From Arachis hypogaea (taxonomy: Eukaryota; Streptophyta; Magnoliopsida; Fabales; Fabaceae), in assembly GCF_003086295.3 (NCBI RefSeq), contig NC_092053.1:88039671-88103670 (forward strand): a stretch of 64,000 bases of DNA, given 5' to 3'. Shown one piece after another: positions 21,308-31,531 of this stretch. The notes under the pieces are model-generated. The model was not told the origin of the DNA. It was given only the letters and a program-made list of their open reading frames with translations, and made no database searches. Both the position numbers and the translations under genes were made by a program. Each line of letters opens with the position of its first letter. The stretch's first letter is position 1.

Positions 21308-21325
21308 TCCCCGGCAACGGCGCCA
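21308..21325 (-). other. primer-binding site, tRNA-Asp, perfect (R6)
   Basis: The + strand TCCCCGGCAACGGCGCCA equals the full 18-nt 3' end of plant tRNA-Asp including CCA. LTR starts six bases on, at 21332. Confidence 0.9.
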
Positions 21326-21331
21326 AAAACT

Positions 21332-21350
21332 TGGTGCACAAAATTGTGAT
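21332..21350 (-). repeat. R6 right (5') LTR, part 1
   Basis: TGGTGCACAAAATTGTGAT, the U5 end of the LTR, cut by solo LTR R7 at GTGAT. It continues at 22802. Confidence 0.85.
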
Positions 21351-22796
21351 TGACGTGGTGGAAATTGGCGAGTTAAGAAATTGTTATAAGAGATACGTTG
21401 CAAGTACAGTTCTTAACCAACCAAAAATCCACTTATCAATTTAGAAGGGTTGTCACAAAATTAAAATTAAAATACTGGGAGTATGAATCCCAAGTCGTCT
21501 CCCAACGAGTTGCAGAAATGTGTGCTATTTTATTAATCAGATGTTTTCTAAAACGGTTTGAGTTGATAAACAGGAAATTAAATTAGAGAATTTATGTAAT
21601 CTTAAATAAAAACCTTGACCGGGGGTAGATAAGTTGGAAGCCCTATTCTTGTTGGAGTACTCTCAAGATTAATTGATAATTGAAGGTTGTTCTACTTAGT
21701 TATCCCTTACTAGGTAGAGGAAAGTCAAGCAAGTTGGAAATTTATTTCTATTCACAAGTTCCAATCCTATCCCTTGGAAAGGATTAGTGTCAATGACTAG
21801 AGGGCAATCCAACAATAAACCCAATTGCAATTTTTCTCTTGAGCATTCCAACTCAAGGTCATCCTTTCAATCAACTCCCCATCAAGTTATGAAACTACTC
21901 GCTCATTATGAATGTAAACTTCACAACGTAAGAAAGGGAAATAAAGAAAGACATGATAAATAATAATTAAAAAGATCAATTAAAAATAAAAGTAGTTCTT
22001 GTATTAATAAATTATAAAAATAATCCAATAGTAATTCTGAATAAATTGAAGACATGGAAGAGTAAGAAACAAGTAAGGAAACAAACTAGAATGACAAAGT
22101 TCTGACGGAGGTAATAACTCTTCTCAACATCTCAATCCAAAAAGCAATAAAATCAAAAATCCTAAGAACTATGAATGTGTAGAGAGAAAACCTAGAGGAG
22201 GAGTAAAATCAGATCTAAAACTAAAACTAGATAGAATGAATGTTGTGTTTTGGTCTCTGCATGTTCCCTGGCTCTAATCTGTTTTTCTGGGCCGAAAACT
22301 GGGTCAAAACAGGGCCCAAAATCGCCCCCAGCAAATTCTGCAGATTCTGCAGATCGCGCATGTCACGCAATCGCGTCATCCAGACGTTCGCGTCATCCAG
22401 CGTTTTGCCTTGCCACGCGTGCGCGTCATCCACGCCATCGCGTCACTTGTGCAGTTTCCAATCCGTGTGGTCGCGTGAGCCATGCGTCCGCGTCACTTCT
22501 CGCAGGTTATCTCCTTAATTTCTTGTGTTCCTTCCATTTTTGCAAGCTTCCTTTCTAATCTCCAAGTCATTCATGCCCTATAAATCCTGAAACACTTAAC
22601 ACACAGATCACGGCATCAAATGAAACAAAGGGGAATTAAAATACAAAATTAAAAGCCTCTAGGAAGCAAGTTTTCAACCATAAAGTATTTTTAGGAAGGA
22701 ATTATAAATGCATGCTTATTTAATGAATAAGTGGGTAAAGATTTGATAAAATCACACAATTAAACACAATGTAAACCATAAAATAATGGTTTATCA
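21351..22796 (-). mobile_element. R7 solo LTR
   Basis: TGACGTGG...GGTTTATCA, 1446 bp, flanked by GTGAT at 21346-21350 and 22797-22801, with no internal region. Its minus-strand start TGATAAACCATTATTTTATG recalls the R12 LTR start TGATAAACCCC. It carries its own word cluster of CGCGTCA/TGACGCG type (22354-22497). It probably arose by recombination between the two LTRs of a full element. Confidence 0.85.
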
Positions 22797-22801
22797 GTGA
22801 T

Positions 22802-23331
22802 CTCTAATAATGGCGCTAAAAACTTGGTACACACGATCTTAATCTCAACTCTTTTTCACAACTCCGCACAACTAACCAGCAAGTGCACTGGGTCGTGCAA
22901 GTAATAAACCTTACATGAGTAAGGGTCGATCCCACGGAGATTGTCGGCTTGAAGCAAGCTATGGTCATCCTTGTAAATCTCAGTCAGGCAAATTCAAATG
23001 GTTATGAGGTTTTGATAATTAAAGTATAAATAAAATATAAAATAAAATAAAGTTACTTATGTAATTCATTAGTGGAAATTTCAGATAAGCGTCTGGAGAT
23101 GCTTTGTTGCTTCTGAACTTCTGCTTTCCTACTGCCTTCTTCCAACCATGCGTTACCTCCTACGGCTAATCATCTGTCGGTTCCTGCTAGCGTCAGTATA
23201 GGACCATTGTCCTTTTGCACACTGTCACTTGTGCCCCACATTCGCAGGTTTGAAGATCGTCATAGTCATCCCTTCCCAGATCCTACTCGGAATACCACAG
23301 ACAAGGTTTAGACTTTCTGGATCTCAGGAAT
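22802..23331 (-). repeat. R6 right LTR, part 2
   Basis: Continues the LTR (compare 13309-13880): PBS-like TGGCGCTA at 22811, then GGGTCGATCCCACGGAGATTG. It is cut by R8 after GGAAT (23327-23331). Part 3 is 44086-45164. Confidence 0.85.
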
Positions 23332-26300
23332 TGTAACACCCTACCATACAGAGTCTTATGCTTAAGTCATAATTCAGAGATGGCAAGGTATTACGACCTC
23401 TAAAACAAAAATTTAGTACGTATAGTAGTATGAATAATTGATTATAACTAGGAGCCTTTGTAGAAAAAGGGGTAAACAAAAACCGTAACTCGAACGCGCA
23501 ACACTCCGATCGATAACATAACGAACAGGGGTAAGCTAACGTGAGATTATATATATACAAAGGAGTGTCAAAAACAGGAATATCAAGACTCAAAATCCGG
23601 TTGCAAAGATAACCGGTCCGAGCATAACAATATATACATATAATAAAATAAAGAAAACCCCAAAGAAAACCCAAAGGGACACAAATACAGAAACCTATTA
23701 TCCAAAATCTCCTATAAGAGGAGTCATCACAGTTTGTATTATGTAATGGAGATAAAAGTATCTAAGCAAAACATATAAACCAAAACAGAGTCCCGAGAAC
23801 AAAGGATCTTCGCTAATCCAGAAGTCTCCAGCATGCCTCAGCAAGAAACCTCACGTCCTGCATCTGAAAACCACAAAATCCGCATGGGTGAGAACCAGAG
23901 GTCCCCAGCATGGTAACAGCTTCCACATATATAATACATAATAATAGAGGAAAGCCAAAGGCAATCCTAGAACTTCCTCCAGATAATATCAAAGCTTACA
24001 AACAAGCTAAACCGTAAGTGGCAACTGACTAAAGATCCTTCAGTCTAACTAATACTTTCCTTTCCAATTCCTTCAGACCTCCCAACCACCAGCAGGAGTA
24101 TAATATAGCAAACACAGTTATATCAGACAAGAGATTTACAAATAGGAATAGATAAGGCATTTAGACAATTAGCAAGTAATATGTAGTCAAATAGGAAATC
24201 TCAAACAATTCATATAGTATGCATATGATGAATGCCTGTCCCTAGTGGCTGATGATATCATCTGTCGGTTATAGAGCCAACCTGACAAGTCCTGGTAGCT
24301 AACCCTTGGACTGTCCATCTGTCGCGCATCCCCAACTCAAGTTATACTCATCATAAACTTGATCATAATCATGATCCATATCCATCACCCTCACTGGTGA
24401 ATAATTACGAGGGCGAGCTCATTCGGGCCTTTCACAGTGCCCGGCCACACTTACGACATAGGGTCACAAGAGCTTCGAGACTCAACCTGGAGCATGTGGT
24501 AGCTAGCCACTTCTTCCTCCCAGGGAAACCCTCATCTCTGATGGTGGAAGTGCAAACATTCACAATTCATTCAACAGCATATATGCATTTACACTTAGCC
24601 ATATTCATGGCTCCGCCGTAACACGGCAATAATCCAGCCATCCGGCTCACGGTTTAAATCCATAACCAGCCAATTCATTAACAATTACGGTACTTCGGCC
24701 CATGGCATAACAAGCACTTCCACCGCCATTCTTCGCATCTCACATAATCATCTTTGATCCTCAATGATCATCCATTTTCCCTTGCTTCACTCGCAAGTTA
24801 CCACATTCACTAGCCCCTTCTCTCATTGCTAGGCATATCATAATGATTTAAGACATAAGTGGTGAGATCGGAGGCTTAGAAGTATGAAATTTGGCTTTTA
24901 ATACTCAAAAATCAACTTTGGGATGAAAACAGGGCCACGCGTACGCGCACTCCAGGCGCACGCGTGGATGGCCACAAAACTCATCGACGCGCAAGCGTCA
25001 TACGCGCGAACGCGCGGGTTGAAAAATAGCCAAACGACGCGTAAGCGTCGGCCACGCGTACGCGTGGGTGTTCTTGCGCCCCAGGCACAAAACTGGCACA
25101 AATCTGGCACAACTCTCTGGAAAATAGCTGGGCATTTGGTGCAGCGCATCGACGCGCCCGCACACACCACGCGCACGCGTGGATGGTGCTTGAACGGCGC
25201 GTACGCGCCAAGTGCGCCTACGCGTGGAGGGTCCTTCTGCTAAAAATTTTCTAAGTGAAAAGCTGCAGAATTTACAAATTCAACCCCCCAATCTTCTGAC
25301 GGACATAATTTTCTCATTTTAAATCGTTTTTCACCCGTTCTTCGAACGGCTTGGACATCCCGGATCCAATTTCATTTCTAAACAAATTTGGCAGAAAACA
25401 GAGATCCGTAGTCCAAGTTTTGTCCCGTCAAAGTATGCCCAAAAACCATGTTTTCATACAAAACCACAAAGTGCCATTTTCAAAACAAGCCACTTTCAAC
25501 TCATTTCAAAATCAATCAAAACATGCCAATTTCATCCATTTTCTTTGAAATCAATCAAAATGTACCAAAATCAACATCAAGCCATCCTCAACTCACACAT
25601 TGACACTTTACCAAAATTCCCAAAACCACACCCAACCATTTTAACACTTCTCAATCAAATGGCTAAAGGACAAACACAATATCATATCATACATCCTTCC
25701 TCATCCCAATTTCCAATAATACCATTTCTAATCAACCATCATTATACATAATCAACATCATACTCACCATCAGCATGGTACCACCCATCAATTCAACCTC
25801 AATCATCCATCAAGCATATATCACAACATGCATTTCTCATATATCACACAATCAAGGCATCAATATTCATAATCACATATATGAACACATCATATATCTC
25901 AACCATTCAACAACATCAACAATTCAAAGCCTATCTTAGGGCATCTAGCCTAAGTATTTCCTACCACATTACATATTAGATACGGGAAACCGAGACCATA
26001 CCTTAGCCGATTTTCCAAGCTCAACCAGAGCACTTCCAAACCACTTGTCCACAAGCTTTCAAGGTCTCAACACCTCCAAGAACAGATTTTATCACACAAA
26101 ACCCTCTCCCAAGCTTTCCAAAATCACCAATCAAGCTCCAATATTCACATACACATAACCTAAGCCACAGTCATCATACCCATACACAACATCTCAATAC
26201 CCAAACATCATAGAACAATAATTTACACTAGGTTTGAGAATTTTACCACCCCCAAGGTCCAAGGAGACAAGATTAACCTTCTCCTTCAAGAGAGTTGGGC

Positions 26301-26817
26301 CCTATAACATCTAAGAATCCAAAATCTCAACATTTTTGCTCATGAAACTCGAAATCAAAGCTGGAAATTCGAAGAGAAAAACGTAGCTTACCTCAAGATT
26401 GATTGTATGGGTTTTGTAGAGCTCTCCACGGTGAACGCGTGGCCGCAGACGGTGCGGCAATCGGAGCTCTAGATCAAAAGTTTTGGTGGTTTGAAGATCA
26501 AGAGAGAGAAAGAACTTGAGAGAGTGTTCTTCCCTCCATGGCCTCCATTTCAGCGTGTTTAGTGTCTCAAATGAGGAGAGAGAGTGCTGAAATGGGGATT
26601 TTAGGGTTTAGTTATGTTGGGCCAAGGGCCCACTTTGGGTCCGGTTGGCCCGGTTTGGCCCATTCGGTCCAATCTTGGTCCGATTTCTATAAAATTGGTA
26701 CCGAAATTCTCATCTCAAACTCCTCTATCACATTAAGCCATAAAAATAATATTTTTGGCTTTCTAGAATAAATTCTCATTTATGGGTTAATTAGCCGTTA
26801 ATTAACCGGGTCTTACA
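23332..26817 (-). repeat. R8 left (3') LTR
   Basis: 3486 bp, TG...CA. A cluster of ACGCGT/GCGTACGC words lies at 24934-25231, with a near-palindrome CCGTTCTTCGAACGG (25335-25349) before it on the minus strand. A TATA-like run lies at 23548-23557. The right LTR differs by a few per cent by eye, mostly transitions. Confidence 0.9.
23548..23557 (-). promoter_or_regulatory. possible TATA box of R8 left LTR
   Basis: TATATATATA, also present at 31748-31757 in the right LTR. It would give a short R/U5 of about 200 bp. Confidence 0.35.
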
Positions 26818-26831
26818 TTCTACCCACCTAA
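26818..26831 (-). other. R8 polypurine tract
   Basis: Minus strand AGGTGGGTAGAA directly against the left LTR. No AGGA stem-loop precedes it, unlike the tRNA-Asp elements. Confidence 0.65.
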
Positions 26832-26859
26832 TTGGAAATTTTGCTCACAAAATTCAAAT

Positions 26860-27204
26860 TCAATTACCTGAGAATAAGTGCGGATAATCCGTTCGCATTT
26901 CCGACTCAAGTTCCTAAGTGTGTTCCTCAACACCGCCTTGACTCCAAGCCACTTTGACTAATGAAACCTCTTTTCCACGCAACCGTTTGATACTAGTATC
27001 ATCGATTCTGATTGGAGCCACTGGAAGCATCAAATCTTCTTTTAACTGAACCGATTCAGGTTCTAACACATGGCTAGCATCAGGAGTGTACTTCCGAAGC
27101 TGCGACACATGAAACACGTCGTGCAGGTTCGAAAGATGAGGTGGTAGAGCCATCCGATATGCCACTAGTCCAATCCTCTCCAGGATCTGAAATGCACCAA
27201 TGTA
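26860..27204 (-). pseudogene. pol: R8 integrase C-terminus with chromodomain-like end
   Basis: Same frame as the rest of R8 pol. It reads LPPHLSNLHDVFHVSQLRKY, the family's usual stretch after integrase, then KRLRGKEVSLVKVAWSQGG, which looks like a chromodomain that would direct insertion to chromatin. A TAG at 26914 cuts it within the chromodomain; the frame then runs ELESEMRTDYPHLFSGN to a TGA at 26860, probably the true end. Confidence 0.8.
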
Positions 27205-27990
27205 TCAAGGATTCAACTTCTTCACTTTAATCACCTTACCTACTCCTGTGGTCGGAGTAACCTTCAGGAAAACATGATCTCCTTCCTCAAATTCCAAGGG
27301 CTTCCGCCTCTGATTGGCGTAACTCTTTTGGCGACTCTGCGCCGTAAGCATCCTATCTCGGATTTTCTTAACATATTCAGTGGTCTCAGCTATCATTTCC
27401 GGCCCCAACAAGCCTTTCTCTCCAGCTTCATACCAACATAGCGGGGATTGACATTTCCTCCCATACAATGCCTCATACGGAGCCATTCTAATGCTTGCAT
27501 GGTAACTATTATTGTATGCAAACTTCACTAATGGCATATACCGATCCCAACTCGCCGGTTGATCCAAAACACAAGCTCTCAACATATCCTCTAGTGTTTG
27601 GATCGTCCTTTCGGATTGACCATCTGCTTGAGGATGGTATGTTGTACTCAAGCTTAATCGAGTTCCAAAAGCTTTCTGAAATGCACCCCAGAACCTCGAA
27701 GTGAAACGAGGATCTCTATCAGAGATTATAGTAGCAGGTACACCATGGAGTCTCACAATCTCTTTTATGTATAACCGAGCTAGCTCCTCAAGGGTGTAAG
27801 TCATCCGAATGGGCAAAAAGTGAGCTGACTTCGTCAGTCGGTCCACAATCACCCAGATAGCATCAAAACCAGTCCTAGTCCTCGGCAATCCCGACACAAA
27901 GTCCATTGCAATACTTTTCCATTTCCATTGCGGAACCTCTAAAGGTTGCAACATCCCAGAAGGTCTTTGATGTTCAATCTTTGCCTTTTG
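27205..27990 (-). pseudogene. pol: R8 integrase catalytic core
   Basis: Contains MDFVSGLPRT (first catalytic Asp), WVIVDRLTKSAHF, IISDRDPRFTSRFWGAFQKA (second Asp) and TTYHPQADGQSERTIQTLEDM (catalytic Glu), so the D,D35E triad is present. It continues in frame from the zinc-binding domain upstream across a TGA at 27991 and ends at a TGA at 27205. The catalytic core itself is uninterrupted. Confidence 0.9.
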
Positions 27991-28713
27991 TCAAGTTAAG
28001 CACTTTGCAACATATTCCGCCACATCATTCTTCATACCTGGCCACCAAAACATCGCCTTTAAATCATGGTACATCTTAATACATCCCGAGTGAATGGAGA
28101 ATCCGCTTTTGTGTGCCTCCTTTAAGATATCTTGCCTCAAAGTGCCAACATCCGGCACAATGATCCTACCCTTGAATATCCATAACCCATCTTTTTCTTC
28201 CGACACACTCCATTGTTTTTCTTGCTCGATAGTCGGTAACATCTTCCATAACGCTTCATCATTTTCATGAGCCTTTAGGAGCTCGGACTTAAAATCACTC
28301 GAGATTTCTAATCGGCTTAAACACAAGGTTCCAGATACCTCTCGAGCACCAATTTTTAGACTCTCGAATCCATTGAGCAACTTCTCCTCTTGAAGCATCA
28401 TCCAAGCCGCATATAACGACTTCTGACTTAACGCATCCGCCACTACATTTGCCTTTCCCGGATGGTAATTCAACTCAAAGTCGTAGTCCTTCAATAATTC
28501 CATCCACCTCCTTTGCCTCATATTAAGCTCTTTCTGATCAAAGAGATATTTCAAGCTCTTATGATCGGAGAAGTCTTGGAACTTAACCCCATAGAGATAA
28601 TGCCTCCACACCTTCAAGGCAAACACGACCGCAGCGAGTTCCAAATCGTGCGTAGGGCAACTAACTTCATGAGGTCTCAACTGTCGTGAGGCATATGCCA
28701 CCACATTATGATG
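27991..28713 (-). pseudogene. pol: R8 RNase H and integrase zinc-binding domain
   Basis: [46 protein letters not shown] and [14 protein letters not shown] are Ty3/gypsy RNase H blocks; the usual TDH is changed to SDH here. Then come [27 protein letters not shown] and VAKCLT, the H2C2 zinc-binding end. A TGA at 27991 falls at the second cysteine of that motif. Confidence 0.85.
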
Positions 28714-29673
28714 CTACATCAGCACGGATCCTAGACCCTTTAGTGAGGCATCACAGTACACCTCAAATGGTTCGTTCGGCTCAGGTAACACTAACACAGG
28801 TGCAGTGGTCAACTTTTTCTTCAATGTCTGAAAGCTCTCCTCGCACTCAGGAGTCCAAACAAACGGAGTGTCTTTGCGGGTTAACTTTGTCAATGGCAAA
28901 GCTAATTGCGAAAAGCCTTTGATGAACCTTTGGTAATAGCCAGCTAAACCCAGAAAACTCCTTATCTCAGTTACTGTGGTTGGTTGCTTCCAATCCATCA
29001 CAGCTTCCACCTTAGTTGGATCTACGGCTATTCCCTTCTTACTCACCACGTGACCCAAAAACTTCACCTCACTCTTCCAGAACTCACACTTAGACAATTT
29101 CGCATAGAGTTTCTTCTCCTTTAAAATCGGCAACACGGTCCGCAAGTGTTCCGCATGCTCCTCTTCAGTCTTGGAGTAAATTAGTATGTCGTCAATGAAA
29201 ACAACAACAAATTTATCCAGAAACGAACGGAACACTCTATTCATGTAATCCATAAATACTGCAGGAGTGTTCGTCAACCCAAAAGACTTTACAATGTACT
29301 CGCAATGACCACAACGAGTCCTGAAAGCGGTCTTAGGGATATCCTCACCCTTCACCCATATCTGGTGATAACCGAATCGCAAATCGATCTTGGAGAAAAC
29401 CCCAGCTCCTTGTAACTGATCCATGAGATCATCAATTCTTGGCAATGGGTACTTATTCTTTATGGTGACCTTGTTCAGCTGCCTGTAATCCACATAGAGC
29501 CGCATACTTCCATCTTTCTTCTTTACCAGTGACATTGGAGCACCCCACGGGGAAACACATGGTCGGATAAAGTTCTTACCCAATAATTCCTCTAACTGGG
29601 ACTTTAGCTCGGCCATCTCTAACGGTGACATTCTATAAGGAGAACTTGAGATTGGTCTTGCCCCAGGCACCAA
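28714..29673 (-). pseudogene. pol: R8 reverse transcriptase
   Basis: Complete palm and fingers of a Ty3/gypsy [65 protein letters not shown] and catalytic [12 protein letters not shown]. Then [28 protein letters not shown] and the start of RNase H ([13 protein letters not shown]). An upstream TAG at 29674 and a TAG at 28714 bound the open piece, but the frame continues on both sides. Confidence 0.9.
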
Positions 29674-30282
29674 CTAAATAGCAAACTCGACCTCTCGGTT
29701 AGGTGGAAATTCCTCAATATCATCGGGAAACACTTCCGAAAACTCACACGCTACCGGAATCTGATCCAACCTTTGATCATCACCCGAAACACCAGCGGTT
29801 AACAATAGGATACCCTGACATTCAATTTCAGAACAGTTCACCATCATCGAATTCAAGTAATAATTATTCACCACGACCGGCCCGTCTGTATCTTCCGGCA
29901 TAAAGTACACCGACTTTGTAGAATAATCAAGCAGGACATGGTTCTCAGATAACCAGTCCAATCCCAAGATAAGATCAAGACCGATCATCGGTAAGCAGAT
30001 TAAATTATGGACAAAATCATGTTGCTTGAAACTAAACGAAACTTTTGGGCATCCTAGCCTAGTTACCATGGCTTCATGGGTAGCGTTATACACTTTTAGG
30101 TCATAAGCTAAGCTTACGATCTTCAATCCTAACTCATGGGCTTTCTCAAATGCAATGAATGAATGCGATGCTCCCAAATCAAATAAAGCATTTAAAGTTT
30201 GACCAGCCATTTCACAGTTACCTCGAATGAGTGTCTCAGATCCCTCTGCACCCACAGCTGAGGTGGTGAACACCCGACCAGT
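29674..30282 (-). pseudogene. pol: R8 aspartic protease
   Basis: In frame with gag after its TAG. Active-site motif FDLGASHSFI, where Ser or Thr is usual at the Leu position in this group, so activity is doubtful. Then LICLPMIGLDLILGLDWLSEN, typical of chromovirus protease, and the linker DQIPVACEFSEVFPDDIEEFPPNREVEF leading to RT. Ends at TAG 29674. Confidence 0.85.
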
Positions 30283-31314
30283 CTATTGTGCTTTCCCAGC
30301 ACCTTGTTTCTGCTTCTCCGGACAATTTGCGGCTCTATGCCCCACCTTTCCACAATTGTAGCACAAATCCCATCCGGCCTTGCACGGTGCTCCCGGATGG
30401 TGACTTCCACACCTAGTACAAGCTTGATCATTCTGAGACTGCTTCCCAAACCTTTTCCCTTGGGAGTTGTTGTTGTTGGGCCTCCTAAAAGAACCTCCCC
30501 TCTTGAAAGGCGGACCTCTCGGTGCAAAGCTCTTCCCTCGGTTCTGTAGAAAAGATCCTTTGTGACTTTCTTTCTCAGCAGCCGCCTTCTTCACGCACTC
30601 TTCAGCAACTCTACACTTGTTCACCAACTCGGAGAAAGTTCTAATCTCCATTGGTCCCACTGAGCTGAAAATATCGCTCCGGAGTCCTCCTTCATACTTA
30701 ACACACTTCCATTCCTCATATTCCACCGGAGTCCCTTGACACATACGAGAGAATCTGAACAGCTCCTCAAACTTGTCAGTATACTCAGATACGGACATAG
30801 TACCCTGCTTCAGCTGCAACAATTCAAGCTCCTTGGCCGTCCTAGCAGAGGTCGGAAAGTACTTCTTATAGAACTCCTCTTGGAAGACATCCCAGGTGAT
30901 ATAATCATCACCCTGCTGCAGGAGGCATCGGATTCCTTGCCACCAATGCGACGCTTCCCTAGTGACCAAATAGGTAGCAAACTCCACACGCTGCCCTTCA
31001 GGTACCACCTGCGCTTGCAGTGCTCGTTCCATAGCCTGAAACCATATATCGGCTTCATTCGGGCTAGTAGTTCCCTTGAACTTCGGGGGATTAACCTTCA
31101 AAAAGTTTGCCAGTGTCATCGGGCCCTGAACTCCACCTCCGTCATTACCATGGTTGTTCATCTGTTGACCAAGAGCCTCAGCAGTGGCTTGCATAGCAGT
31201 AGCCATGTTCTCCAACGTAGTCATAAAGTTCACCGGGTCATTAGGGTTAACCTCTGGCGCACGAGCATTCGTATGACCTCTCCTACGGCCTCTACCGCAT
31301 CCACGAGGTGCCAT
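30283..31314 (-). CDS. gag: R8 gag (open up to a TAG)
   Basis: 344 aa from MAPRGCGRGRRRG (31314), preferred over the upstream ATG at 31338 because basic RGR-rich starts are usual. It contains FLKVNPPKFKGTTSPNEAD, EASHWWQG, TWDVFQEEFYKKYFP and SVSEYTDKFEELFRF (Retrotrans_gag), a Lys/Arg-rich linker and a zinc knuckle CYNCGKVGHRAANC that binds RNA. A TAG after GAGKAQ separates it from protease in the same frame: either a broken fusion or, less likely, a readthrough site. It would form the virus-like particle. Confidence 0.9.
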   Translation of the reverse strand: MAPRGCGRGRRRGHTNARAPEVNPNDPVNFMTTLENMATAMQATAEALGQQMNNHGNDGGGVQGPMTLANFLKVNPPKFKGTTSPNEADIWFQAMERALQAQVVPEGQRVEFATYLVTREASHWWQGIRCLLQQGDDYITWDVFQEEFYKKYFPTSARTAKELELLQLKQGTMSVSEYTDKFEELFRFSRMCQGTPVEYEEWKCVKYEGGLRSDIFSSVGPMEIRTFSELVNKCRVAEECVKKAAAEKESHKGSFLQNRGKSFAPRGPPFKRGGSFRRPNNNNSQGKRFGKQSQNDQACTRCGSHHPGAPCKAGWDLCYNCGKVGHRAANCPEKQKQGAGKAQ

Positions 31315-31503
31315 TTGGTTCCTATACACACCAAACAATCGATTTTAAGTTGATCAGTCTCAATATCGGAAGTCTAGTGCTTCAAAGTCCCAAATGCATA
31401 CTCATGAACGTTTATGCCAATTATATCAACCAGATATACAAATAGCATATAACACACATACAGAGAATGCACAGAAGCATAGTCAGTCCGTCCCTCAGGC
31501 TCT

Positions 31504-31528
31504 ACAGGAACGAACTGCTCTGATACCA
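31504..31528 (-). other. primer-binding site, initiator tRNA-Met (R8)
   Basis: Minus strand TGGTATCAGAGC (31517-31528), three bases from the right LTR. This distinguishes R8 from the tRNA-Asp elements around it. Confidence 0.9.
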
Positions 31529-31531
31529 TAA

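Noticed and set aside
21308..21325. tRNA-Asp gene
   Set aside because: Only the 18-nt 3' end is present, at an LTR edge; it is a primer-binding site. The same holds at 2841, 7935, 11726, 41885, 48638 and 58185.
24923..25243. Open frames on both strands in the R8 CG-rich cluster (also 33067-33460 and 60229-60850)
   Set aside because: Products of repeated ACGCGT-type words with few stop codons; Arg/Ala-rich nonsense.
30736..31353. 205-aa plus-strand open frame
   Set aside because: Lies antisense to R8 gag, which has clear domains; shadow frame.
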